This document shows, in pieces, positions 52,739 through 61,816 of a DNA stretch of 64,000 nt. Origin of the DNA: JANOMH01 sp031422295 (GTDB taxonomy: Bacteria > Pseudomonadota > Alphaproteobacteria > Rhodobacterales > Rhodobacteraceae); NCBI GenBank assembly GCA_031422295.1, contig JANOQM010000058.1, positions 31,847-95,846 on the forward strand, given 5' to 3'. Both the position numbers and the translations under genes were made by a program. Within the stretch, counting starts at the first letter, position 1; each line of letters opens with the position of its first letter. The notes under the pieces are model-generated. The model had not been told where the DNA came from. It saw only the letters and a program-made list of their open reading frames with translations, and ran no database searches.

Positions 52739-54436
52739 ATGGCCCATGACATGACCCAGATGACCGACACGGCAGGGCAGAACCCGGGGGGGCAGATATC
52801 GGCAGCCGATGTCGTCTCGCCGCTGACCAGCAAAATGTTGTTCTGGCGGGCCCGCTATGTGCAGCGCTCAGAGGTTCTGTATCACCTGCCGTTCCTGTTC
52901 TGGCTGGTCGAGGCCACCCGCCCGACCCGCATAGTGGTTCTGGGGGTGGATGATGCAGTGGCGCATTTTGCCCTGTGTCAGGCTGTGGACAAGCTGGATC
53001 TGGCAACCCGGTGCCATGGGATCGGCGATTGGCCCACAGTGCATGATGCGGCTGCACCAGTGGCGGCGGGTGCCGTCCCGTCAGAGGTTTCCCCCGGGGT
53101 TCCTGCAGAAGTCCCCGCAGAAGTTCCGGGACAGGTTCCAGCCGACATCAGCGCCTATAACGCGGCCCATTACCCCGATTTCTCGGTGATCGAGGCGCTG
53201 GACCAACGCGCACTTCTGGCCCGCACGGCGCCTGCATCGGTCGATCTGCTATATGTCAATCTTGTGGTCACGTCACAGCTGGCGGATGCCCTGACCTATG
53301 CCTGGCCGACCAAACTTTCGCCCCGCGGGATCATGCTGCTGCATGGCACTGATACCCAGTTCGACGCCCCCGCCGCCCAGGAATTTCTGACGCAGATCCA
53401 GCAAACCCGGCAAACCATCAGCTTTAGCGCGGGGCAGGGCCTGCTGGCGGTGCTGTGGGGGCCGGATCAGCCCTACCGGCTGACCGGGCTGGCAAAACGG
53501 GCCGGACTGGGCGCCTCTCAATCCGGGGGTCAATCTGGCCCAGAGGCCCATGACCCCGCAGCGGATGCCGAGATCAAGCTGATCTTTACCCGGCTGGGGC
53601 TGCTGCACCGGCTGGAATGGGAAGGCCCGCATGAAGCCCGCCAGCACCAGATTGCGGCCAGCGCCCTGACGTTGGCCCAGACCGATCTGCAGACCACCCA
53701 GACAGCGCTGGCGGATCTGCACACGGCCTATGCCGCGCGCGGCCTGAAAACCGCGTCTTATCAGGTGCGTGTGCATGATCTGGAACAGGAAAAAGTCGCC
53801 CTGGCCCAAGTGCAGGCGACCCTTGACCAGCTGACGGAAAACCATGCCATTCTGAAAGATGATCACGCCAGTCTGGCGGGCGACCACACCATGCTGGCGG
53901 GCGATTATGCCCTGCTGGCGGGGGATCGCGACCAGTTGGCCGTGCAGATCGGCCAGCTGCGCGCGGATATGGCCCGGCGCGAGGCCGAAGCACAGATCCA
54001 GTTGCAGACCCAGTTGCAGGCCCAAACCGCGATCCACGCCGCCCACCTGATCCAGCGCGAAGCCGAATGGCAGGCCCAATTGCAGTCTGATCAGACCCAT
54101 CTGCAGGATATCATGGCGCTGACCGCAGCCTTGTCGCAGGTTCAGGCCGAAAAACATGCCCTGATCGAGGCGGCCCGGCCAAAGCGACTGCCCCTGGCTG
54201 TGCCTGCGGATTTGGTATTGCAACCAACCCGCCGCAAAACCGGCCTTTTGGCCCGGGTCAAAGCCGCGGCACGGCGGGCTATGCGACGGGCGTTGCATCC
54301 CGGCCGCAGCGCTGATCCTGATGCAGCACCGGGCCTGCTGACCCGGTTCAAACGCTCGGGCCTGATGGCCCCGGTCCGCGCTGTGGTGCGCCGCATCCGG
54401 CGGCGGCGCAAAGATGCGCGGATGCGGGCCGGCTGA
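52739..54436 (+). CDS. Methyltransferase-fold protein with long coiled coil
   Basis: This 565-residue protein has an N-terminal alpha/beta domain at about residues 30-245 (TRIVVLGVDDAVAHFALCQA, ASVDLLYVNLVVTSQLADAL, LSPRGIMLLHGTDTQFDAPA), like Methyltransf_24 proteins of glycan clusters. A coiled coil at about 300-480 includes exact heptads (ASLAGDHTMLAGDYALLAGD). A strongly basic end follows (RRAMRRALHPGR, VVRRIRRRRKD). WbdD-type enzymes join a terminal methyltransferase to a coiled-coil ruler; this protein could be an analogous chain-end or scaffold factor, but that is inference. A Pro-Ala-Glu-Val repeat (residues about 115-140) comes from DNA duplication. It is followed directly by the next gene (TGAATG). 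Confidence 0.6.
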   Translation: MAHDMTQMTDTAGQNPGGQISAADVVSPLTSKMLFWRARYVQRSEVLYHLPFLFWLVEATRPTRIVVLGVDDAVAHFALCQAVDKLDLATRCHGIGDWPTVHDAAAPVAAGAVPSEVSPGVPAEVPAEVPGQVPADISAYNAAHYPDFSVIEALDQRALLARTAPASVDLLYVNLVVTSQLADALTYAWPTKLSPRGIMLLHGTDTQFDAPAAQEFLTQIQQTRQTISFSAGQGLLAVLWGPDQPYRLTGLAKRAGLGASQSGGQSGPEAHDPAADAEIKLIFTRLGLLHRLEWEGPHEARQHQIAASALTLAQTDLQTTQTALADLHTAYAARGLKTASYQVRVHDLEQEKVALAQVQATLDQLTENHAILKDDHASLAGDHTMLAGDYALLAGDRDQLAVQIGQLRADMARREAEAQIQLQTQLQAQTAIHAAHLIQREAEWQAQLQSDQTHLQDIMALTAALSQVQAEKHALIEAARPKRLPLAVPADLVLQPTRRKTGLLARVKAAARRAMRRALHPGRSADPDAAPGLLTRFKRSGLMAPVRAVVRRIRRRRKDARMRAG

Positions 54437-56173
54437 ATGGCCCCGCCCCTAAGGGCACTGGTCCCGCGCTTGCGCGTACTGGTCCCGCAGCGCTGGCGCG
54501 CACTGGTCCCGCGCTTGCGCGCACTGGTCCCGCGCTGGCGCGCACTGGTCCCGCGCTGGCGCGTACTGGTCCGGCGCGAGGTCAGGTTTCCGGGCGCTTT
54601 TGTCGCGGACCGCCGCGTCAGCCGCTGGCGCGACCTGCTGTGGGGCGGGGCCAGTGAGGCCGCTATTCCGGCGCTGCAAGCCTTTTGCGACGGGGCCGGG
54701 GGAAGATGGGCCAACCCTCTGTGGGCCCAGCTGCAGGCCAGCCTGACGCTGGCTGCATGGTGGGACTTTCAGGGGGATACCGACCGGGCGCTGCAGCTGC
54801 TGATGGGCCTTGCCAACGGTCCCCTCCGGGTTGCGCAAAACCCTGCGCGGATTATTCCGCTGGCCGTCTTGTTGCAGCGCACCGGCCAGACCGGGGCCGC
54901 CCGCGACCTGATTGCGCAGGCCCTGCGCATCACCCCGACCTTGCTTTGGAACCCGGATTTCACTTTGATCCGCGCCAATCTGGCCGCCGATGACGCCAGC
55001 CGTCTGACCCTGATCAACCAGATCTACACCGGTCGCGGTTTTGCCCCGCTGGCTTTTTTGCCGCTGCTGGCGCCGGATAGGCCTGCGGCCGTGGCCCCGG
55101 ATATGGCCCCGGATACGACTCCGGACCAGCCAAAAGTTTCGGTCATTCTGCCCGCCTTCCAGGCGCAGGAATGTATCGCCGCGGCGCTGGCGTCACTGTC
55201 CGCCCAGACCCATGCCAATCTTGAGATCATTGTGGTGGATGATGCCAGCACTGATGACACCGCCCATATCGTTGACCGGCTGGCCCGGTCAGACCCTCGG
55301 ATCAGGGTGCTGCGGCTGGTGCAGAATGGCGGGGCCTATGGCGCGCGCAACCATGGTCTGGCGCAGGCCACCGGGCAGTTCATCACCACCCATGACGCCG
55401 ATGACTGGTCGCATCCGCAAAAGATTGCGACCCAGATCAGGGCTTTGGCCCATAATCAGGCCCTGATGGCGGTAATGACCCATTGGGTGCGCTGCCGCCC
55501 CGGGTTGCAGTTCACCCCGGGCTGGCGGCTGAGCCACCGGTTGATTGACTGGAGCCATTCGTCCCTGCTGGTCCGCCGCGCCGTGTTTGACCGGCTGGGC
55601 GGCTGGGACGAGGTGCGCGTCTCGGCCGATACCGAACTGATCTGGCGGATTGAAACGGCGTATGGGGCAGGCGCCGTGGCCAAAATCCATCCTGATCTGC
55701 CGCTGGCCTTTGCCCGTGACATCCCCGGATCACTGACCCGCAATCCGCAGACCCATGCCCGCAGCATCTATGCCGGTCTGCGCCATTACTACCGCGAGAT
55801 CAGCCGCTACTGGCAGGCCCGCTATCCGCAGGGCCTGCCGCCCGCCGCACAGGCCCAACGGCGGGCGATGCTGCCTGCGGCGATGTTCGGCCCAGACCGG
55901 GGGCCTGTGCCGGATATCCTGCTGTCCGGCGATCTGGCCGATCCGGCGGTCATCGCCGAGGCCCGGCAATATCTTGCCCGACACCCGGACCCCCGCTGCG
56001 GTATTAGCCATCGCCCTGATTGCGCCCGGTTCCGCCCGACCCCGACCCATGCCGCCCGGTTTTGCGATGGATTTTTCGCGCTGTTGCAAGAGGGCCGTCT
56101 GCAGATTGTCCTGCCCGAGGATACAGCCCGGATCGCGACCCGGATCACGCTGACCGCCGGGGGCCGCCAATGA
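54437..56173 (+). CDS. Family 2 glycosyltransferase with Arg-rich heptad N-terminus
   Basis: This 578-residue protein has a GT2 domain at about residues 233-470. KVSVILPAFQAQECIAAALA, EIIVVDDASTDDTAHIVD, GAYGARNHGLAQATGQFITT and HDADDWSHPQKIATQI (DAD) are clear. Residues 60-230 are helical and TPR-like. The first 48 residues are a repeated cationic heptad (RALVPRW/RALVPRL) derived from 21-bp DNA repeats, unlike any known GT2 start; it may be an amphipathic membrane anchor or an artefact of repeat expansion, with the true start later. The ATG at 54437 directly abuts the previous stop. Confidence 0.8.
   Translation: MAPPLRALVPRLRVLVPQRWRALVPRLRALVPRWRALVPRWRVLVRREVRFPGAFVADRRVSRWRDLLWGGASEAAIPALQAFCDGAGGRWANPLWAQLQASLTLAAWWDFQGDTDRALQLLMGLANGPLRVAQNPARIIPLAVLLQRTGQTGAARDLIAQALRITPTLLWNPDFTLIRANLAADDASRLTLINQIYTGRGFAPLAFLPLLAPDRPAAVAPDMAPDTTPDQPKVSVILPAFQAQECIAAALASLSAQTHANLEIIVVDDASTDDTAHIVDRLARSDPRIRVLRLVQNGGAYGARNHGLAQATGQFITTHDADDWSHPQKIATQIRALAHNQALMAVMTHWVRCRPGLQFTPGWRLSHRLIDWSHSSLLVRRAVFDRLGGWDEVRVSADTELIWRIETAYGAGAVAKIHPDLPLAFARDIPGSLTRNPQTHARSIYAGLRHYYREISRYWQARYPQGLPPAAQAQRRAMLPAAMFGPDRGPVPDILLSGDLADPAVIAEARQYLARHPDPRCGISHRPDCARFRPTPTHAARFCDGFFALLQEGRLQIVLPEDTARIATRITLTAGGRQ
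54454..54573 (+). repeat. 21-bp tandem repeat, about six copies
   Basis: CTGGTCCCGCGCTTGCGCGCA-like units (one expanded to 24 bp) follow each other from about 54458 to 54573 and encode the Leu-Val-Pro-Arg heptads at the glycosyltransferase N-terminus. Confidence 0.85.
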
Positions 56174-57051
56174 GCTTGCAGTTTTCAGTCATTATCCCGG
56201 TCTACCGGCAATGGCCGCTGTTTGTGCATCTGCACAGCGCCCTGCTGGCGCAGACCCTGCCTGCCGGGGATTTCGAAGTGCTTATTGTGAATAACGACCC
56301 AGAGACCGATCTGGCGACGCCAATTCCCGCCCTTGATCTGCCCCCCCATATGCGCCTGCTGCACTGCCCGACCCCCGGATCCTATGCTGCGCGCAACCAT
56401 GGGGCCGCACGGGCGCGGGGTGACTGGCTGGTGTTTACCGATGCGGATTGTGTGCCCGGGCCGGGTTGGCTGGCGGCACTGGCCGGGGCTGTTACTGAAG
56501 ATCCGCATGGATTATTGCCCGGTTTACTGGCGGGTCCGGTCCGGATGATCGCCCCGGCGCAGCCCAACCCCTATGAAATCTATGACCTGCTGCGCGGTAT
56601 CCCGCAGGACCGCTATGTCCGGCACGGGTATGCCGCGACTGCCAATCTGGCCGTGCCACGTGGCGTGTTTGCCGCCCTTGGCGGGTTTGATCCGGCCCGC
56701 CTGTCGGGTGGGGATGCCGCGTTTTGCCGCAAGGCCGGGCAGACCGGGCATCCGGTCAGGCTGGTCCCGGACGCTTGGGTCGGGCATCCCTGCCGCAGCG
56801 ACTGGCCGTCACTTGCAATCAAGGCCCGCCGGGTCAAGGCCGGCCAGCTGCGCCATGGCACGCGGCGGGGCCGGCTGCAGTGGCTGCTGCGCAGCCTGAC
56901 CCCGCCTTTGCGCCAGATCAGCCGTCTTGCACGCACCTCCGCCCCCTGGCCACAGCGGCGCAGTGCTATCCGCATTGCGTGGCGGCTGTGGGCAGTTGAA
57001 CTGGCCGAGATTGCCCGGCTGCTGGGTGGGGCGGCCCCCGAGCGGCGCTAA
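56170..57051 (+). CDS. Family 2 glycosyltransferase
   Basis: This 293-residue GT-A enzyme begins FSVIIPVYRQWPLFVHLHSA. FEVLIVNNDPETD, GSYAARNHGAARARGDWLVF and TDADCVPGPGWLAAL (DAD) follow, and then ATANLAVPRGVFAALGGFDP on the acceptor side. The Cys-rich DADC form is common in exopolysaccharide GT2 enzymes. Its ATG overlaps the upstream stop (ATGA). Its stop overlaps by 4 bases the stop of the convergent DUF2264 gene. Confidence 0.88.
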   Translation: MSLQFSVIIPVYRQWPLFVHLHSALLAQTLPAGDFEVLIVNNDPETDLATPIPALDLPPHMRLLHCPTPGSYAARNHGAARARGDWLVFTDADCVPGPGWLAALAGAVTEDPHGLLPGLLAGPVRMIAPAQPNPYEIYDLLRGIPQDRYVRHGYAATANLAVPRGVFAALGGFDPARLSGGDAAFCRKAGQTGHPVRLVPDAWVGHPCRSDWPSLAIKARRVKAGQLRHGTRRGRLQWLLRSLTPPLRQISRLARTSAPWPQRRSAIRIAWRLWAVELAEIARLLGGAAPERR

Positions 57052-58292
57052 GCCGGGGTGGGGGTGGGGCGTGTTTCCAATGCGACATCAGGGGCAATCG
57101 TCGCGCTGAGGGTCCAGACCCGCGCCTGGGTCCAGGGCTGCGCCGGATCGGTCCAGAACCGATCGGTGGGGGGCAGGCCTAGCGGCAGGAATGCCGTCGC
57201 ACACAGATACAGGCTGCCAGTCGAGATGTAGGTTTCGGCCATTCCGGGCTGGTATCCGTTCAGCCCGATCCGCAGCCAGCCGCCTGCATCGAACGTATCG
57301 GGATGCCGCAGGGTCCGGCTGATCACCGCCAGCAGGGCGGTGCGCGCCTGGCCCGGTGGCAGACAGTCCGGCAGCCGTCCCTGCAAAGCCAGTTGCGCCA
57401 GGGGTTGGAAGGCCGCACAGCGGTAGACGACTGATCTGCCCAGCGGTGGAAAACTGCCATCCGGCCCGATCATCCGTTCCAGCAGTTCGACCTGACGGGC
57501 CTGGCGCCGCGCGAACCTGTGCTGCAGTGCTGTCCAGTCCGGGTCATGGCTGGCCACAACCGACAGGATATCGGACAACATCGGTGTGATCACATAGCTG
57601 CCATAGTAATCGGCCTGCAGCACTGGGCCATCGCCATAGACCCCGTCGCCACAATACCACGCCTCGGTCTGGCGCAGCGCATAGTCCACGCGCATCCGGT
57701 CCCAAGGCAGGCCCAGACGGGCAAACAGCGCCTCGATCATCGCCGGAAACAGCAGCCAGTTATTGAACAAGGGCTGGATCTTGCGCGCCATCTGCAGGGC
57801 TGCAAGCAACCCATCCTGCCCGGCAGGCGACAGCCCGTGCCACAATGCAGTGGGGGCCCGCAGCACCGCCTGTGCCAGAAACGCCGTATCAACCAGCGGC
57901 TGGCGGCCATAGGAAAAGTTCAGCGCTTGTGGCCCGTCCGGCCGCACTGCTGCAGTCAACAGCTGCCGGATGGCGTTCAGCAGCGGTGGGGTATGGGCCA
58001 GTTGTTCCAGTGCCAACCGTTCCAGCAGCGGGGCCAGACCGCAGGATAACCGCCCCAGGGCCTCGAGCGGGGCATACAGCACCCGTCGTCCGTCACTGTC
58101 CGCCCCGCTGCTGACCTGCGCCGGAATGACTGCAGCCAGGCCCCCCGGCGCAGCGGCGGCCGCGATTACCGGGGCGGCCAGTGTCATTGCCCATGCCAGC
58201 ATATGGTCATGGTCCGACAGGGGTGCGGGCGTGGCAGCAATAGGCATGCGCAAGGGTGACCTGTCCAAGGCGGCAGCGCGCCGGTCTGCCAC
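57048..58292 (-). CDS. DUF2264 family protein (possible glucuronidase-type hydrolase)
   Basis: This 414-residue protein covers nearly the whole DUF2264 family. RRVLYAPLEALGRLSCGLAP, FSYGRQPLVDTAFLAQAVLR, NNWLLFPAMIEALFARLGLP, YCGDGVYGDGPVLQADYYGS and GMAETYISTGSLYLCATAFL are all visible. DUF2264 has an (alpha/alpha)6-barrel; my recollection is that it corresponds to CAZy GH154, in which beta-glucuronidase activity has been reported. No signal peptide is seen, so it may act in the cytoplasm on glycan intermediates or fragments. Near ugd and a GlcA-transferase-like gene, a role in glucuronate polymer turnover is plausible. Confidence 0.85.
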   Translation of the reverse strand: MADRRAAALDRSPLRMPIAATPAPLSDHDHMLAWAMTLAAPVIAAAAAPGGLAAVIPAQVSSGADSDGRRVLYAPLEALGRLSCGLAPLLERLALEQLAHTPPLLNAIRQLLTAAVRPDGPQALNFSYGRQPLVDTAFLAQAVLRAPTALWHGLSPAGQDGLLAALQMARKIQPLFNNWLLFPAMIEALFARLGLPWDRMRVDYALRQTEAWYCGDGVYGDGPVLQADYYGSYVITPMLSDILSVVASHDPDWTALQHRFARRQARQVELLERMIGPDGSFPPLGRSVVYRCAAFQPLAQLALQGRLPDCLPPGQARTALLAVISRTLRHPDTFDAGGWLRIGLNGYQPGMAETYISTGSLYLCATAFLPLGLPPTDRFWTDPAQPWTQARVWTLSATIAPDVALETRPTPTPA

Positions 58293-58416
58293 GGTTTAAT
58301 CAATTTTCGCGTAAGGTCCATGGTCACGCCGCATTTCGGCCCCCGGCGGCACCGGATTTCCCGAACAGGTCTTGCGGACCGTCGTCTGCGTTTTTCCGGT
58401 TCGGAGATATCCTCTT

Positions 58417-61400
58417 ATGCCAGCCTTGACCTTTGTGGCCTATCAGACGGTCGCCGGGGATACGGATATGTCCCGGATCACCGATCTGGACCTGCATGCG
58501 CCAGCAGCGGGCGGCAGGGCTGTGCTATATGCCACAACCCGGTTTGACGGGGCGCTGACCGCCTGGGCGGTTGGCCCAGCCGGGATCAGCCTGACCGATA
58601 GTGCCGCCTATCAGCGCCCTGACGGTGCCGGGGCGGTGGCGGATCTGGGTTTTGTGCAGACCGGGCCCCAGACCTCAGCCCCGACCGGGGGGGCTGTGTC
58701 GCTGCTGTCGGGCGGCGGGGATGGCGGGCCGCTGACCCTGCGCCTGCTGGGCGCGGATGGCAGTTTGGGGCCGGCCCAAAGCCTGAGCAACCCGCCTGCT
58801 TTCGGCGGCGATCTGGTCGAGCCGCTGACGGTGACATTGGGCAGCGGGGCGCAGGTGGTTTACGGCGGGATCGCAGGCCATGCCGGGATCGGGCGGGTGG
58901 TGTTTGATGCAACCGGACAGCTGACCGGCAGCGGGATAACACCGGATGATCCGGTGGCCCATGCCGATCAGGTCACGGCCCTGGCCGCTGTGACGCTGGC
59001 GGGCGGCCAATATGTATTTTCGGCCAGCACCGCTGACCCCGGCGTGACCAGTTGGGCCGTGGGTGCAGATGGCGGATTGACCGCCCGCGCCCATCTGGGG
59101 GCCAATCAGGGGCTGTGGATTGCCGCCCCCACCGCCCTGTCGGTGGCCACTCTGGGCGCACAGACCTATCTGCTGCTGGCCGCTGCCGGATCAGGGTCGA
59201 TCAGCGTGATGGAGATTTTGCCCAACGGCAGTCTGCGGGTGATTGATCATGTGATCGACGATCTGGGCAGCCGCTTTGCCGGGGTGACAGCCCTGGCCAC
59301 GGTCAGTCTGGACGGGCAGACCTATATTTTTGCGGGCGGGGCGGATGACGGGATCAGCGTGATGCAGTTGCTGCCCGGCGGACAACTGATTGCCCGGGCG
59401 CATATCGCAGATACCCAAGGCATGGGTCTGCAGAATATCAGTGCGCTCACCGCACAGATCAGCGCCGGCGGGATCGACATTTTTGCCGCCAGCAGCAGTG
59501 AAACCGGCATTACCATGCTGCGCTTTGACCCCGGTCCGGCCGGGATAACCCGGATGACCGCCTTTCCGGGTGAAACCCTGACCGGGACCACGGGCAATGA
59601 CATCTTTATCGGTGGCGCAGGCACTGACCGGCTGTCCGGTGCGGACGGGGCCGATATTCTGGCGGATGGGGCGGGCAATGATCTGCTTTATGGCGGGGCG
59701 GGGGCCGATATCTTTATCCTGACCGCCGATGGGGTGACCGACCGGATCCAGGATTTTACCCTGGGGCAGGACCAGATCGATCTGTCCGGCTGGGGGCTGT
59801 TGCGCAATATCGGCCAGCTGTCGATCACCGCCAGCAGCACTGGCATGACCATTCGCTACGGCACCGAGGTGCTGGTCGTGCGCAGCAATACCGGCACACC
59901 GATTGATGTGGCCCGGTTGCAGCTGACCGACCTGCTGAACCTGACCCATATCCGGACCGACCTTGATCTGCCAGACCCCGATCCCGACCCGCAACCCGAC
60001 GATCCTGACCCGGTGTCGGGCGATCTGGTCGGTACCATATTATCCGATGTGCTGACCGGCCCGGCCGAGGCGACGCGGATATTCGGGCTGGACGGGCATG
60101 ATGCGCTGACCGGGGGCCTTGGAGTGGACAGCCTGTTTGGCGGGCACGGCAATGATACGCTGGACGGGCAGGACAGCAGCAGTGGACCCGACAGCGCCGA
60201 TCACTTGCAGGGGGGCGTGGGCAATGACACTTATATCATCCGCAATGCGGGCAGCTGCGTTGTCGAGGGCAGCACGCAGGGCCGTGCAGACCGTGTGATG
60301 GTGGCGGTGTCTTATGTGCTTGCGGCCGCTGCGGGGGTCGAGATTTTGCAAACCCTGTCAGCCACAGGGACGGCGGCGATTGATCTGACGGGCAACGGGT
60401 TCAGCCAGCGGATTATCGGCAATGCGGGGACCAATGTGCTGCGCAGTGGCGGCGGTGGGGCGGATACGCTCGAGGGGTTAGGCGGGGATGATATCTATCA
60501 GGTCTCCAACAGTGCCGATGTGGTGCTGGAACTGGCGGGGCAGGGTGGCAATGACCGGCTGTACAGCACGGTCAGCTATGCCCTGCGCAGAGATGCCGAG
60601 ATCGAATTGTTGTCGGCCAGTTCGCATACGGCCACCACAGCGCTTAACCTGACCGGCAATGCGCTGGCGCAGGCGATATTTGGCAATGCCGGGGCCAATC
60701 TGCTGGATGATGGGGGTTTTGGTGCGGCGGACATACTGACCGGGCTGGGCGGGGATGATAGCTATGTGGTGCGCAATGCGGGCACACAAGTTGTTGAAAC
60801 AGCGGGGCAAGGGTTGGGGCAAGGGTTGGGGCAAGGTGGGGCTGACCGGGTGTTTGCCGCGCTGTCCTTCACGCTGGCCGCCGATGCTGGCATCGAGTTT
60901 CTGCAGACCACATCTGCCACCGGGACCGGGGCAATCAATCTGACCGGCAATGCGCTGGCGCAGGCGATATTTGGCAATGCCGGGGCCAATGTGCTGGATG
61001 ATGGCGGCGGGCCCGGCGCAGCGGCGGCGGATACACTGACCGGGTTGGGCGGCAATGACACCTATCTGGTGCGCAATGCGGGCAGTCGTGTGGTTGAAGG
61101 CAGCACCCAAGGGACCGCCGACCGGGTGCTTGCGTCAGTGTCTTATGTTCTGGCCGCTGATGCCGGGATTGAGGTGTTACAGACACTGTCAGCAGCAGGC
61201 ACCGGCACCATCAATCTGACCGGGAATGGGTTCAGCCAGCGGATTATCGGCAATGCCGGGGCCAACCGGATCGACGGCAAGGGCGGCAAGGACATACTGA
61301 CCGGCGGCGCGGGGGCGGACCGGTTTGTATTCGCCACCGCCCTGGGCAGTGCGCATGTGGCGGTGATCACCGATTACAGCGTGGCCGACGATACGATCTG

Positions 61401-61629
61401 GTTGGATGACGCGCTGTTTACGGGCCTGACCCCCGGCACGCTGGCCGTATCGGCGTTCGGGGCCAATGCAACAGGGCTGGCGGGCGATGCATCCGACCGG
61501 CTGATCTATGACACTGACACTGGCGCGCTGTGGTATGACCGGGACGGGACCGGGGCGGGCAACCGGCTGCGGATCGCCCTGCTGGATAGGGGGTTGGACC
61601 TTACGGCGGCTGATCTCTTTGTCTATTAA
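58417..61629 (+). CDS. Giant RTX protein with beta-propeller-like N-terminus
   Basis: This 1070-residue protein has no signal peptide. Residues about 1-390 contain repeated blade-like units (ISVMQLLPGGQLIARAHIAD; VTALATVSLDGQTYIFAGGA) as in calcium-dependent propellers of RTX adhesins. RTX Gly/Asp repeats follow (GNDIFIGGAGTDRLSGADGA, NDLLYGGAGADIFIL), then four copies of a ~75-residue module with the order YIIRNAG, ADRV, INLTGNA and GNAGAN, and a final serralysin-type target region (GGAGADRFVFATALGSAH). It should be secreted by a type I system and act at the surface as adhesin or matrix protein. ATG at 58417 gives the family-like start; an upstream GGAG is present. Confidence 0.85.
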   Translation: MPALTFVAYQTVAGDTDMSRITDLDLHAPAAGGRAVLYATTRFDGALTAWAVGPAGISLTDSAAYQRPDGAGAVADLGFVQTGPQTSAPTGGAVSLLSGGGDGGPLTLRLLGADGSLGPAQSLSNPPAFGGDLVEPLTVTLGSGAQVVYGGIAGHAGIGRVVFDATGQLTGSGITPDDPVAHADQVTALAAVTLAGGQYVFSASTADPGVTSWAVGADGGLTARAHLGANQGLWIAAPTALSVATLGAQTYLLLAAAGSGSISVMEILPNGSLRVIDHVIDDLGSRFAGVTALATVSLDGQTYIFAGGADDGISVMQLLPGGQLIARAHIADTQGMGLQNISALTAQISAGGIDIFAASSSETGITMLRFDPGPAGITRMTAFPGETLTGTTGNDIFIGGAGTDRLSGADGADILADGAGNDLLYGGAGADIFILTADGVTDRIQDFTLGQDQIDLSGWGLLRNIGQLSITASSTGMTIRYGTEVLVVRSNTGTPIDVARLQLTDLLNLTHIRTDLDLPDPDPDPQPDDPDPVSGDLVGTILSDVLTGPAEATRIFGLDGHDALTGGLGVDSLFGGHGNDTLDGQDSSSGPDSADHLQGGVGNDTYIIRNAGSCVVEGSTQGRADRVMVAVSYVLAAAAGVEILQTLSATGTAAIDLTGNGFSQRIIGNAGTNVLRSGGGGADTLEGLGGDDIYQVSNSADVVLELAGQGGNDRLYSTVSYALRRDAEIELLSASSHTATTALNLTGNALAQAIFGNAGANLLDDGGFGAADILTGLGGDDSYVVRNAGTQVVETAGQGLGQGLGQGGADRVFAALSFTLAADAGIEFLQTTSATGTGAINLTGNALAQAIFGNAGANVLDDGGGPGAAAADTLTGLGGNDTYLVRNAGSRVVEGSTQGTADRVLASVSYVLAADAGIEVLQTLSAAGTGTINLTGNGFSQRIIGNAGANRIDGKGGKDILTGGAGADRFVFATALGSAHVAVITDYSVADDTIWLDDALFTGLTPGTLAVSAFGANATGLAGDASDRLIYDTDTGALWYDRDGTGAGNRLRIALLDRGLDLTAADLFVY
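60804..60839 (+). repeat. 12-bp tandem repeat, three copies, in the RTX gene
   Basis: GGGGCAAGGGTT at 60804, 60816 and a slightly altered third copy encode a Gly-Gln-Gly-Leu repeat inserted in one RTX module. Confidence 0.85.
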
Positions 61630-61816
61630 GTTCTTGTTTGCAAGGCATATAAGGCCCGGGATAAGGTCATTCTGACTTGCGCGGTTTGCACAGGTCTGAA
61701 TCTGTGCAAAGATCAGCCTTATTAGCCTGTTCTCGGTGTGCTTTGATTTTTCAGGATACCCGGCAATGCCGGGCTTCTGACTGAATATTTGAACCGAATA
61801 CATAAAGGAATATCCC
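61630..61816. terminator. Spacer with hairpins between two RTX genes
   Basis: The 187-bp gap has a perfect 9-bp inverted repeat TTTGCACAG/CTGTGCAAA (61685-61710, 8-base loop), which could end the first RTX transcript or be an operator. A 6-bp hairpin CCCGGC-AAT-GCCGGG lies at 61759-61773. A strong AAGGAA ribosome-binding site (61805-61810) precedes the next ATG. Confidence 0.5.

Noticed and set aside
60804..60839. Regular direct repeats considered as a CRISPR array
   Set aside because: Units are 12 bp, contiguous and in frame inside an RTX gene, with no spacers and no cas genes.
61685..61773. tRNA or other structured RNA between the RTX genes
   Set aside because: Only two simple hairpins are present; there is no cloverleaf or conserved RNA motif.
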